Source of the DNA: Candidatus Fibrimonadaceae bacterium
Lineage (GTDB): Bacteria; Fibrobacterota; Fibrobacteria; Fibrobacterales; Fibrobacteraceae
Assembly (NCBI GenBank): GCA_031281345.1
Contig: JAITFN010000049.1
Coordinates: forward strand, 1-42,076
Reading direction: 5' to 3'
DNA: 42,076 bases
A program made the position numbers and the translations under genes. Shown here piece by piece: positions 1 to 6,672 of this stretch. The notes below the pieces were generated by a model. That model did no database searches. It saw nothing but the letters and a program-made list of their open reading frames with translations, and was not told the origin of the DNA. The first letter of the stretch is position 1. Every line of letters begins with the position of its first letter.

Positions 1-103
1 CCATTCACAGTCCAGCGAAACACTCCCACCGAATAATATTCCGGCGAGTATATGACAAGTCATAGAAATTCAAAAGAGGTCTTTTTATGAGTTCTTTAAG
101 TTT

Positions 104-292
104 TCGCAAAATCGTGGCAACCGCAATACCGATAGCACGTTCAACAATGTTGGCAACAACGGCAACTGGTGGAGTTCTACGGCTAGTGATGCCAGTAATG
201 CTTACAACCGCAACCTTAACTATAATAATGCTGATGTCGGTAGGAATGCGAATAGTAGAGCGAACTCGTTTTCTGTGCGTTGCCTCAAGGAC
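104..292 (+). repeat. DGR template repeat (TR), FISUMP/C-type-lectin-like sequence
   Basis: This stretch sits immediately upstream of a DGR-type reverse transcriptase. Read in the frame that runs into the RT ORF (no stop from 56 onward), it spells an Asn-rich peptide containing FNNVGNNGNWWSST, NAYNRNLNYNNADVGRN and ending SFSVRCLKD. About a third of the codons are AAC or AAT, the codons that adenine mutagenesis diversifies in known DGRs. The ending matches the C-terminus of FISUMP and other C-type-lectin-like variable domains. It has no start codon or ribosome site of its own, so I read it as a template RNA region and not a gene. The outer limits are approximate because no matching variable repeat is in the window. 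Bases 1-86 hold no gene that I can recognise; they may contain the end of an upstream ORF. Confidence 0.85.
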
Positions 293-310
293 TGCGAGGG
301 AGAATTTACT

Positions 311-1300
311 TTGGTAGATTCTCCCATTTTTTATGAATTGCACAAGGCGTATTTTGACGCTAGGAAAAATAAACGCAACACAACAAACCAGCTTAGATTT
401 GAGCATAATTTAGAAATAGAATTGATTTCTCTTTGCAGGGAATTGGAAACAAAAACTTATGAGCTTAAACCGGGCATTTGCTTCATAAATGATTTTCCTG
501 TTAAGCGTGAAGTAATCGCCGCCGATTTTAGGGATAGGGTTATTCACCATTTTATTTACAACCGAATAAATAATATATTTGATAGGCAGTTTATTTATGA
601 TAGTTATAGTTGCAGGGAAAATAAAGGCACGTTGTTTGGAATAAACAGGGTTAAGAAATTTTTGAAGCAATGCGGTAATCCTTGGGTTCTGCGATTGGAT
701 ATAAAAGGCTTCTTTATGGCAATAGATAGGGATATTCTTTTTAAATTGACTATGGAAGGTTTGAAGAAAAACAAATGCGAGCTAATAGAATTTTTGGTTC
801 ATAAAATTATTTTCAACGACCCGATTAAAACCGCCATATTTCGTAGCTTGCCTAGCGCGTGGAATGATTTACCGCCCGATAAATCTTTAATGGGTTCAGC
901 GGCCAACTGCGGGCTTCCCATAGGCAATTTAACAAGCCAGATATTCGCAAACGTTTATTTGAATCCGTTAGACCAATTTGTTAAAAGAGTTTTGAAAATA
1001 AAAAGGTATGGCAGATATGTAGATGATATGGTTTTTATAGACAATGACAAAAATATTTTATTGAATGCGATTTCAAGCGTTAGGGAATTTTTGGCTAATG
1101 AATTAAATTTGACATTGCACCCGAAGAAAATAAAATTGCAGCATAGTTCAAAAGGTTTTGCATTTTTGGGAGCATATATTTACCCGAATAGAATAATGAT
1201 TGGAAAAAGAATAATGCAGAATTTCCGCAAGGCGGTATTTTCGGAAAATAACATCGTCAAGGTTCAGAGCTACTTAGGATTATTGAAACATTTTAATTAA
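311..1300 (+). CDS. Reverse transcriptase of a diversity-generating retroelement
   Basis: The enzyme would copy the adjacent template repeat into error-prone cDNA that replaces a variable repeat in a target gene. Visible RT motifs are LRLDIKGFF with the first catalytic Asp (about residue 130), the DGR hallmark GLPIGNLTSQ in place of the QGxxSP of group II introns, and YVDD (about residues 236-239). The N-terminal stretch AYFDARKNKRNT is also typical of DGR RTs. I chose the TTG at 311 because GAGGGAGA lies 7 bases upstream; a GTG at 275 is possible but lies inside the template repeat. At about 329 residues it is close to normal length. It ends SYLGLLKHFN, and the same frame continues after the TAA for 11 codons (KKLFNAGILGF) in a way that resembles the usual C-terminal extension, so the tail may be clipped by a nonsense change. 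No Avd-like accessory gene is seen on this side. Confidence 0.93.
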   Translation: MVDSPIFYELHKAYFDARKNKRNTTNQLRFEHNLEIELISLCRELETKTYELKPGICFINDFPVKREVIAADFRDRVIHHFIYNRINNIFDRQFIYDSYSCRENKGTLFGINRVKKFLKQCGNPWVLRLDIKGFFMAIDRDILFKLTMEGLKKNKCELIEFLVHKIIFNDPIKTAIFRSLPSAWNDLPPDKSLMGSAANCGLPIGNLTSQIFANVYLNPLDQFVKRVLKIKRYGRYVDDMVFIDNDKNILLNAISSVREFLANELNLTLHPKKIKLQHSSKGFAFLGAYIYPNRIMIGKRIMQNFRKAVFSENNIVKVQSYLGLLKHFN

Positions 1301-1354
1301 AAAAAATTATTCAATGCTGGGATATTAGGCTTTTAATTTTCTAGTTTATTTATT

Positions 1355-1762
1355 ATGGAAATAAATAATGTTTGGCAATTTTACATAGCCGCTTTAACTA
1401 TTGCAATGTCGTCAATAGCCGCGCTTGCAAAACATTGGATAAATAAATCAGATGAACGTGAAGCAAAAAGAGCCGCAGAACGCGGGCAAAAGAGAGACGA
1501 AAAATATATGGCATTAGAGCATAAGGTAGAAATAGCCGATGCAAAGGCAGAGGGCGTGGGTAAATCGCTAGACCAATTTAAAAACGAGCATAAAGAGGAA
1601 GAAAAGCTAGTAAAAGAAATTGGGGAGCGAGTTTTCAATATAGAAAAGAATTTAATTTCGCGAGAAGAATTTTTCAAACTTCAAAGCACCGTTCATAATG
1701 TTGATAAATTGGTAGTGGAAATATCCACAATTTTAAAAGAGCGAACTAGAGCATTAGTCTAA
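1355..1762 (+). CDS. Small phage protein with one membrane segment and a coiled coil
   Basis: I do not recognise a named family. Residues about 7-25 are hydrophobic (FYIAALTIAMSSIAALA) and could form one membrane helix. The remainder is a long charged, heptad-rich stretch (KRAAERGQKRDEKY onward) typical of a coiled coil. It follows the DGR reverse transcriptase on the same strand. A holin, spanin-like or membrane-anchored tail-end protein of the lysis region would fit, since phage DGRs often lie between tail-fibre and lysis genes. It does not look like the four-helix Avd accessory protein. Its 3' end overlaps the next leftward gene by 9 bases. Confidence 0.6.
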   Translation: MEINNVWQFYIAALTIAMSSIAALAKHWINKSDEREAKRAAERGQKRDEKYMALEHKVEIADAKAEGVGKSLDQFKNEHKEEEKLVKEIGERVFNIEKNLISREEFFKLQSTVHNVDKLVVEISTILKERTRALV

Positions 1763-1939
1763 GGGATATTCTGCACTAAGAGTAACATTGCTATTTTGCC
1801 CTCGTTCTAATTTTTCCGAAACTGCCATTAAAATAAAATGGCTTATATCTTTTTGCGTGATGTAACCCATTGCGTTCATATCCGCAAAAAGTTTTTCTGG
1901 CAATGTTAGCCAGAAGCGTTGATTTCCTTTTTTTAGCAT
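1754..1939 (-). CDS. Small ribbon-helix-helix-like protein
   Basis: This 61-residue protein begins with RFWLTLPEKLFADM and continues with a helix pair ending HFILMAVSEKLER. That arrangement resembles ribbon-helix-helix DNA-binding proteins (an RF-x-L-x-LP strand followed by two helices). The start abuts the stop of the upstream gene with no gap, so the two are probably cotranscribed. A regulator or antitoxin-like role is inferred only from the fold resemblance. Confidence 0.5.
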   Translation of the reverse strand: MLKKGNQRFWLTLPEKLFADMNAMGYITQKDISHFILMAVSEKLERGQNSNVTLSAEYPLD

Positions 1940-2485
1940 TTACAAATCCTCATAAATGTATTTGCCAACCTCAACCCATTCACCGACTAAATTTTTAGAT
2001 TCCTTTTTGTAAGAATTAACACGCTTGCCAGTTATTAATTTCAAATCAGCAGTTACTTTGCCATAATAATTAGACAAATCTGCGCCTGCGCCAAGTTTGA
2101 ATAAATCTGCCAAAGTTTCAGAAAGCATTTCATATTTGTCTAATTTTTTTAATGAAACTTGATTATGCGCTATTGATAATTCTACGGCAGGAATAAAAGT
2201 TCTTTTTTTAAAACCTAAATGAAAAAGAATTTCGTCTTCGGTTGCTAAATATCCATTTAATTGGTCTCCAAATTTTACAGCATTATTCTCGTGCATTGAG
2301 AATCTAACACTTATTCTTTTACCATTATTTTTATTCGTATAATAAACGTAGGAGCTTTCAGAGCTTTGAGAAAAACCCACTTCACTTTTAATTTCGGGGT
2401 GGTTCGGGAATTGAAGAACGATAGGCTTAATGTGGTGCTTGCCATCGCCTATTGCATTGCCTTTTTTATCAAATTTTGCTTCCAT
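1940..2485 (-). CDS. Hypothetical phage protein, probable leaderless transcript
   Basis: This 181-residue protein is not recognised. I start it at the ATG beginning MEAKFDKKGNAIGDGKHH, because an excellent promoter (TTGACA, 17-base spacer, TATATT) lies just upstream and leaves room for at most one or two untranslated bases. The longer reading back to 2596 would start upstream of this promoter. The protein has mixed alpha/beta character and a basic stretch near the C-terminus (LITGKRVNSYKKESKN). The small RHH-like gene follows with no gap. A phage regulator or early protein is plausible from the strong promoter, but nothing in the sequence proves this. Confidence 0.6.
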   Translation of the reverse strand: MEAKFDKKGNAIGDGKHHIKPIVLQFPNHPEIKSEVGFSQSSESSYVYYTNKNNGKRISVRFSMHENNAVKFGDQLNGYLATEDEILFHLGFKKRTFIPAVELSIAHNQVSLKKLDKYEMLSETLADLFKLGAGADLSNYYGKVTADLKLITGKRVNSYKKESKNLVGEWVEVGKYIYEDL

Positions 2486-2492
2486 ATCTATA

Positions 2493-2521
2493 AATATACA
2501 TTTTTTTTCGCAAAGTGTCAA
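2493..2521 (-). promoter_or_regulatory. Strong sigma-70 promoter, TTGACA-N17-TATATT
   Basis: On the minus strand TTGACA (2516-2521) and TATATT (2493-2498) are separated by exactly 17 bases. The -10 box ends 7 bases before the ATG at 2485, so transcription should start at or next to the start codon. It drives the leftward pair ending at 1754. Confidence 0.8.
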
Positions 2522-2623
2522 TATATTTACACTTTTTATATAAAAAATCGTTAAATTTGTGATTTTCATCACGCTAAAAGCCGTAAATTTGCCCAAATCC
2601 CAAAAATTTTATATATTAAATGA

Positions 2624-2692
2624 GTTCCCCGCCGCTTTTAAATGCGCTTTGCGTTTTTTGAGGTTTCATTTTTTTCATAACGGCTGGGGAAC
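2624..2692. repeat. Inverted repeat in a 300-base intergenic region
   Basis: GTTCCCCGCCG (2624-2634) is mirrored by CGGCTGGGGAAC (2681-2692) with a one-base bulge and a loop of about 46 bases. A second small palindrome, CCCCTAAATTTGGGG, follows around 2695-2709. The whole interval 2486-2788 carries no gene that I can support: it has the promoter above, an AT-rich part and a G-rich part near 2700-2780. A 20-codon ORF on the minus strand inside the loop is too weak to call. A regulator, origin or recombinase site is possible. Confidence 0.4.
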
Positions 2693-2788
2693 ACCCCTAA
2701 ATTTGGGGCTATTTTATAGGCAAATTTGGCGATGGTGGCACTTTTGGGGCTTTGGGCTGGCAAACATAGCCCAAGGGCAAGAATAGGG

Positions 2789-2974
2789 CTAATTTTTAGG
2801 GTTTTGGGGATAATTTTTAATAGCCTCGGCAGTCATATTTACGCAACTTTCAAAAATGCGAAAAGGAACTTCAATTAAGAGCATAAAATTTTGACCCATA
2901 AACCGCAAATCATTTTTTAATTGCTTCATTTCATTTTTTGATTTTTTGCGTTTTGGAATTTTAATATCTAACAT
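2789..2974 (-). CDS. Small basic hypothetical protein
   Basis: This 61-residue ORF starts LDIKIPKRKKSKNEMKQL, a lysine-rich head, followed by an amphipathic helix (FMLLIEVPFRIFESCVNM). It lies 17 bases downstream of the VRR-NUC gene on the same strand, so it could be the last gene of that leftward block. The ribosome site is weak and I do not recognise a family; the call rests on position and codon continuity. Confidence 0.4.
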   Translation of the reverse strand: MLDIKIPKRKKSKNEMKQLKNDLRFMGQNFMLLIEVPFRIFESCVNMTAEAIKNYPQNPKN

Positions 2975-2991
2975 TCTTCAAACATAGAAAT

Positions 2992-3369
2992 TTAAATTGC
3001 CACATCTTCCAAATCCCTAGCCACCACCGCGTAACCGCCCATATTTTCTACCATTATTTGCCAGTTAGCCTGCGCCTCTAGCAGCTTGCCCCGCTCGCTC
3101 TTAACTTCAATGCTAACAAACTTGGCGATGCTTTGCCCAACCATATCAGGCGTAATTATTATTTTTTGTAAACCTATTAAATCGGCACTTCCCGGGCATA
3201 GCCCAAAGTTCTGCCTGCGGGCATTGGCTAGGGTTGCCACTCCGTTTTTGTATTCCAATAAAACCCCGCTAAATCCATTGCCCACCGAATTTCTAAAAAG
3301 CCGCACATCGGAGCGGCTTCCAATTTTTGATAAAATCAGGGCTTGGATTTTTGTTTCGGAGTTTTGCAT
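2992..3369 (-). CDS. VRR-NUC domain nuclease
   Basis: This is a 125-residue stand-alone VRR-NUC protein of the PD-(D/E)XK superfamily, a type common in phages, where it is thought to cut branched DNA or recombination intermediates. Visible family marks are FRNSVGNGF near residue 26, the motif GLCPGSADLIGL with the catalytic Asp, and SIEVKSERGKL carrying the E-x-K pair, followed by the typical ending with GGYAVVARDLEDV. The length is normal for the single-domain form. It overlaps the C-terminal codons of the upstream ParB-methyltransferase gene by 34 bases in another frame, so the two are translationally close and probably cotranscribed. Confidence 0.85.
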   Translation of the reverse strand: MQNSETKIQALILSKIGSRSDVRLFRNSVGNGFSGVLLEYKNGVATLANARRQNFGLCPGSADLIGLQKIIITPDMVGQSIAKFVSIEVKSERGKLLEAQANWQIMVENMGGYAVVARDLEDVAI

Positions 3370-4634
3370 AATTCAGCTTTGCCGCCTGTTAGTTGCTCCC
3401 AACGCTTAATTATTACATCGCAGTAAATAGGGTCTAGTTCCATCATATAACATTTGCGGTTTAATTGCTCGCAGGAAATAAGCGTGGAGCCGGAGCCACC
3501 GAATGAATCTAATACAATATCGTTTTTATCGCTGGAATTAAGAATAGCGTTTGAAATTAATTCAATAGGTTTCATTGTTGGGTGCAATTTACATTCGCGA
3601 GGTTTATCTATAAACCAGCAGCTCGTTTTATGAGTTCCCTTCATTAGCCTTTTATGTGATTTATTCCAAGTAAATAAAATAGGCTCGTGTTGGTAATCAT
3701 AGTCAAGTCTGCCCATAGAAAAAGTTGGTGAATTTTTTATCCAATTAAGTACGTGTCTAACTTCCAAACCAGAGTCTTTCATCATCATCATCATCATCAT
3801 CATACCTAAGCCACCGCCTTGTGGTGCTGTGACATAAACGCTTGCTACATCTTTAAGTTGTGATTTTATATTTGTAAATGCAATAGTTAAAACTTTGTAT
3901 AATTTTTCAGGAGATAAAGTGTCGTTCTTTATATTATTTGTGCAACGGCCGCTTTTTTGAAACTTATTTAAAAATTTATTTTTATCGCCAATAGAAACTC
4001 CATAAGGCGGGTCTGTGAAAACCATATCTACCTTTACTCCATTCATTAATTTTTCAAAGTCCATAATTTCTGTACTATCCCCACACATAAGTCTATGAGT
4101 GCCAAGCTGCCAAATATCGCCGCGCTTAGTAATCGGCTCTTTAATTTCTTCCGCTGCGGCATCAGCATCAAAACCATCGTCACCCCCCCCTTTTTTATTT
4201 TGAGTGTTTTCCAAACCTTCAAGAATTTCCGCAAGTTCCGAATCGGTGAATCCAACCACATCTAAATTAAAATCAAGTTTTTGCAACTCCGCTAATTCGC
4301 TTGCGAGCAATTCAAAATCCCAACCAGCATTCAAAGCAAGTTTATTATCTGCAATAACCAACGCCCTGCATTGCTCCGGCGTGAGGTTATCAAGCACAAT
4401 GCAAGGAACCGATTTTAAACCTATTTTCTTGGCCGCTTCAAGCCTGCAATGCCCCGCAACAACTGTATTGTCGGGCTGTATCAGAATAGGGTTTGTGAAT
4501 CCAAACCTAATTATGCTGTTGGCGACTTGCTCTATTTGGCCCGGCGAATGGGTGCGAGCATTTTTCGCATAGGGAACAAGCAACTCGGTTTTTATATCAA
4601 GTAGCTTTATGCTATTTGCGTTTGATTTTTTCAT
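3336..4634 (-). CDS. ParB-like nuclease domain fused to DNA adenine/cytosine-N4 methyltransferase
   Basis: This 432-residue two-domain phage protein should methylate an exocyclic amino group in DNA. Residues about 10-100 form a ParB/Srx-type domain with VPYAKNARTH and the GHCRLEAA motif. A linker with three glycines follows, coded by a G8 run. The methyltransferase part has LMCGDST, the catalytic DPPY (TDPPYGVSI) and, near the end, the cofactor-binding loop DSFGGSGSTLISC after HPTMKPIELI. That order is the beta class. Inside the catalytic domain, eight consecutive methionines are coded by a perfect (ATG)8 run at a place where relatives have an ordinary helix. The start has AAGGAG 6 bases upstream. 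Such fusions in phages are thought to protect phage DNA from restriction. Confidence 0.92.
   Translation of the reverse strand: MKKSNANSIKLLDIKTELLVPYAKNARTHSPGQIEQVANSIIRFGFTNPILIQPDNTVVAGHCRLEAAKKIGLKSVPCIVLDNLTPEQCRALVIADNKLALNAGWDFELLASELAELQKLDFNLDVVGFTDSELAEILEGLENTQNKKGGGDDGFDADAAAEEIKEPITKRGDIWQLGTHRLMCGDSTEIMDFEKLMNGVKVDMVFTDPPYGVSIGDKNKFLNKFQKSGRCTNNIKNDTLSPEKLYKVLTIAFTNIKSQLKDVASVYVTAPQGGGLGMMMMMMMMKDSGLEVRHVLNWIKNSPTFSMGRLDYDYQHEPILFTWNKSHKRLMKGTHKTSCWFIDKPRECKLHPTMKPIELISNAILNSSDKNDIVLDSFGGSGSTLISCEQLNRKCYMMELDPIYCDVIIKRWEQLTGGKAELCKTPKQKSKP
3780..3803 (-). repeat. (ATG)8 microsatellite inside the methyltransferase
   Basis: Eight perfect CAT units on the plus strand give eight Met codons in the ParB-methyltransferase. 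Copy-number change would keep the frame, so it could tune the protein but not switch it off. Confidence 0.9.
4183..4190 (-). repeat. G8 homopolymer in the ParB-methyltransferase linker
   Basis: Eight G on the coding strand lie between the ParB domain and the methyltransferase domain. Slippage here would separate the two activities by frameshift. The frame is open as sequenced. Confidence 0.8.
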
Positions 4635-4749
4635 TGGGTCTCCTTGGATTTTCGGCTTCGCGTTTTATGCAGAACGAGCATAAGCCAGTTTGAAAAAAAT
4701 ACATATCCTTTAATTTTCTATGGCAATTTCTGCAAATGTATATTTTCAT
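4612..4749 (-). CDS. 45-residue zinc-ribbon protein
   Basis: This gene begins MKIYICRNCHRKLKDMYF and continues with TGLCSFCIKR, giving two CxxC pairs 16 residues apart, the spacing of a small zinc ribbon. It ends in a basic tail (NPRRPNEKIKRK). GAGGGC precedes the ATG. It overlaps the 3' end of the upstream 140-residue gene by 32 bases and the 5' end of the ParB-methyltransferase by 23 bases, in a different frame from both, filling what otherwise looks like an 83-base gap. Small zinc-ribbon proteins of this kind are frequent next to phage replication or methylase genes. The function is unknown. Confidence 0.7.
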   Translation of the reverse strand: MKIYICRNCHRKLKDMYFFQTGLCSFCIKREAENPRRPNEKIKRK

Positions 4750-5140
4750 ATTGCCCTCTATAAAATTTTGTACAACTTTTTGCATAGATTAAATTTATTC
4801 CCAATTCTTCAAATAATTTTTCAAACCTGCCGTCATCTTCCCTAAAACTATCCAAATCTTCACGCCAATTAGTTTTATATGTAGTGAACATATAACTCCA
4901 ACTCATAAACCCTTCTTGCTTAGAGGTTTCTTTTCTGCTACAAAATTTAATAGCATCAACTCTTTTCATTACATAAAGACAATTTACTGGATTAATTCCA
5001 CTTTTGTTAATCAAAAACACAACCGCCTCTGCATCGTCCGCGTAGTAATCATAATTACCCTTGAACTCCATTCCGTTAAATTTTGCCTTTAACTTTTCTT
5101 TTTCTCGCTCTGGGTGAAATTCAGGAAACAACTCGGTCAT
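4718..5140 (-). CDS. Hypothetical phage protein
   Basis: This 140-residue protein is not recognised. It begins MTELFPEFHPEREKEKL and has a Lys/Glu-rich start, a central beta-rich part (DAEAVVFLINKSGINP) and an acidic stretch (DLDSFREDDGRFEKLF). The ATG overlaps the stop of the SF2 helicase gene (ATGA), so translation is probably coupled. It may act with the helicase; nothing in the sequence proves this. Confidence 0.6.
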   Translation of the reverse strand: MTELFPEFHPEREKEKLKAKFNGMEFKGNYDYYADDAEAVVFLINKSGINPVNCLYVMKRVDAIKFCSRKETSKQEGFMSWSYMFTTYKTNWREDLDSFREDDGRFEKLFEELGINLIYAKSCTKFYRGQYENIHLQKLP

Positions 5141-6501
5141 TTTCTTTTGCTCCTACCGTGTAAAACTTGTTGCGCCCAGAAATAAGGGTTTTTGTAATTT
5201 CGCAATTTTCCAACCGCAATTAATTCTTCTAATGTTTTTGCTTGTTTGCGTTCAAGTTTAGCATTTAATTTTTTTTGTACAGCTTCCATTTTTTGCAATT
5301 CGCCCTGAATCTTTTTTAATTCTTTGCGGCTCAAAACAGGCTGCCCGCCACATTCAGGGCATTGCTTTTTTCCAACTGGAAAAACAATAAAGCATTTTTC
5401 ACAACGCCTGCACAACGGCATCGCCTCTTTTTCTTTTTGCTTGCGTTTTATTCCTTCCAAACTCCATTCTGTTATATGCTCAATAAAACCGTGCCTTAGA
5501 CTATTCCCAACGTGGTCTAAAATAATAGCCTTTGTTTTGCCCGGCGCGGCTCTTAATGCCCTGCCTGCCTGTTGAACCCAAACAGCAAGCGAAGCGGTGG
5601 GGCGTAGCATTATAGCCGCTGAAACTGCGGGCAAATCAAAACCCTCGCTGATTAATTCACAGCTTGTAAGAACCTTTATTTTTCCAGCCGTAAAATCTTT
5701 TATTTTACTCGCTCTTAAATTATCCAAGCCGTCAATAGATTCCGCTGCTATCCCGGCGTTTCTAAACTCCATTGCCACATCTTCCGCGTGTTTGACTGTT
5801 GCGCAAAAAGCAACCGCAGAGCTATCAGGGCAAATTTTTTTATAGTGCATAATCGCATCGCCCGTAACGTGCGGCTTATTCATTATGCTAGAAATTTCAG
5901 ACTTGGCATAATCGCCCCCGATTATTCTCATATCCTCAAATTCCACAACTTGCGGAGGCGCATAATAAACAGGCTTTGTAAGCCTTCCACATTCCATTAG
6001 CTCTGCTGCGGTTGGAGCCAAAACCATACAGTCAAAAATCTGCCCTAGCCCTTCGCCATTCATTCTCCAAGGCGTTGCGGTTACACCTAGTAATTTTGAT
6101 TTGCTGAAATGCGAAACTATTTTTTTCCAAGTTGCGGATAAAATGTGGTGGCATTCGTCAAAGATTAAAAGCGTTGGTTCTTCCGTTTCATTTAATCTTC
6201 TTACAAGCGTTGGAATGCTCGCAACTATTACAGAGTGCTTAACGCTGGATTTTCCCGATGTTATTGTTTCGTGTGAAACGTTGAATTTATCCAAAGTGTT
6301 GCAAGTTTGGTTTAATAATTCTTGTCTATGAGTGCAAATAATAACAGAATTATTTTTTTCAACTACTTTTTTTGCGATGTAAGAAAATAGAACCGTTTTA
6401 CCAAATCCGCAAGGAGCAACTAAAACCGGAGCTTTATAGCCTTTTGCATATTTTCCCTGCAATGCCTCAGCACATTCTTTTTGGTCTTTGTATAATTCCA
6501 T
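5137..6501 (-). CDS. SF2 DEAD/DEAH-type DNA helicase with zinc-finger C-terminus
   Basis: This ATP-dependent nucleic-acid helicase of superfamily 2 is of the kind phages use in replication or recombination (UvsW/RAD25-like). Motif I is APCGFGKT (residues 29-36), motif Ia region TIICTHRQEL, motif II DECHH (about 115), motif III TATPWR and motif VI QQAGRALR. After the second RecA-like domain comes a CRRCEKC...CPECGG zinc finger, then a Lys/Glu-rich coiled coil. The total of 454 residues is normal. It heads the leftward block that also holds the zinc ribbon, ParB-methyltransferase and VRR-NUC genes. The intergenic region 6502-6672 separates it from the rightward recombination cassette. Confidence 0.9.
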   Translation of the reverse strand: MELYKDQKECAEALQGKYAKGYKAPVLVAPCGFGKTVLFSYIAKKVVEKNNSVIICTHRQELLNQTCNTLDKFNVSHETITSGKSSVKHSVIVASIPTLVRRLNETEEPTLLIFDECHHILSATWKKIVSHFSKSKLLGVTATPWRMNGEGLGQIFDCMVLAPTAAELMECGRLTKPVYYAPPQVVEFEDMRIIGGDYAKSEISSIMNKPHVTGDAIMHYKKICPDSSAVAFCATVKHAEDVAMEFRNAGIAAESIDGLDNLRASKIKDFTAGKIKVLTSCELISEGFDLPAVSAAIMLRPTASLAVWVQQAGRALRAAPGKTKAIILDHVGNSLRHGFIEHITEWSLEGIKRKQKEKEAMPLCRRCEKCFIVFPVGKKQCPECGGQPVLSRKELKKIQGELQKMEAVQKKLNAKLERKQAKTLEELIAVGKLRNYKNPYFWAQQVLHGRSKRK

Positions 6502-6672
6502 TTTAAATTCGCCTAATATGTTTCATTATATTTCTTTTCCTGCAATTATTTTTATTTATGCTTTTCAAATTTTCGTGATTAGCTCGCTTTTTATCGCTGG
6601 CTGATAAAATTTGCATAGTTTGAAATGAATCGGTGTAATCTAGCATTTGTATAATTTATATTTTTAATTTAA
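6502..6672. promoter_or_regulatory. Divergent control region between helicase and exonuclease cassettes
   Basis: The two flanking genes are transcribed away from each other, so promoters for both must lie here. The rightward side has TATAAT at 6650-6655 and a very AT-rich leader with no ribosome site before the ATG at 6673. I see no convincing -35 box at the right spacing and no clear operator palindrome. Confidence 0.45.

Noticed and set aside
5-406. Leftward 133-codon ORF across the template repeat
   Set aside because: It is antisense to the template repeat and RT start and has no ribosome site; composition shadow.
275-1300. Group II intron or retron reverse transcriptase
   Set aside because: The IGNLTSQ motif replaces QGxxSP, there is no maturase domain, and the adjacent sequence is a template repeat and not an intron RNA or msr/msd.
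1355-1762. Avd accessory protein of the DGR
   Set aside because: It has a membrane segment and a long coiled coil, unlike the four-helix Avd, and lies downstream of the RT.
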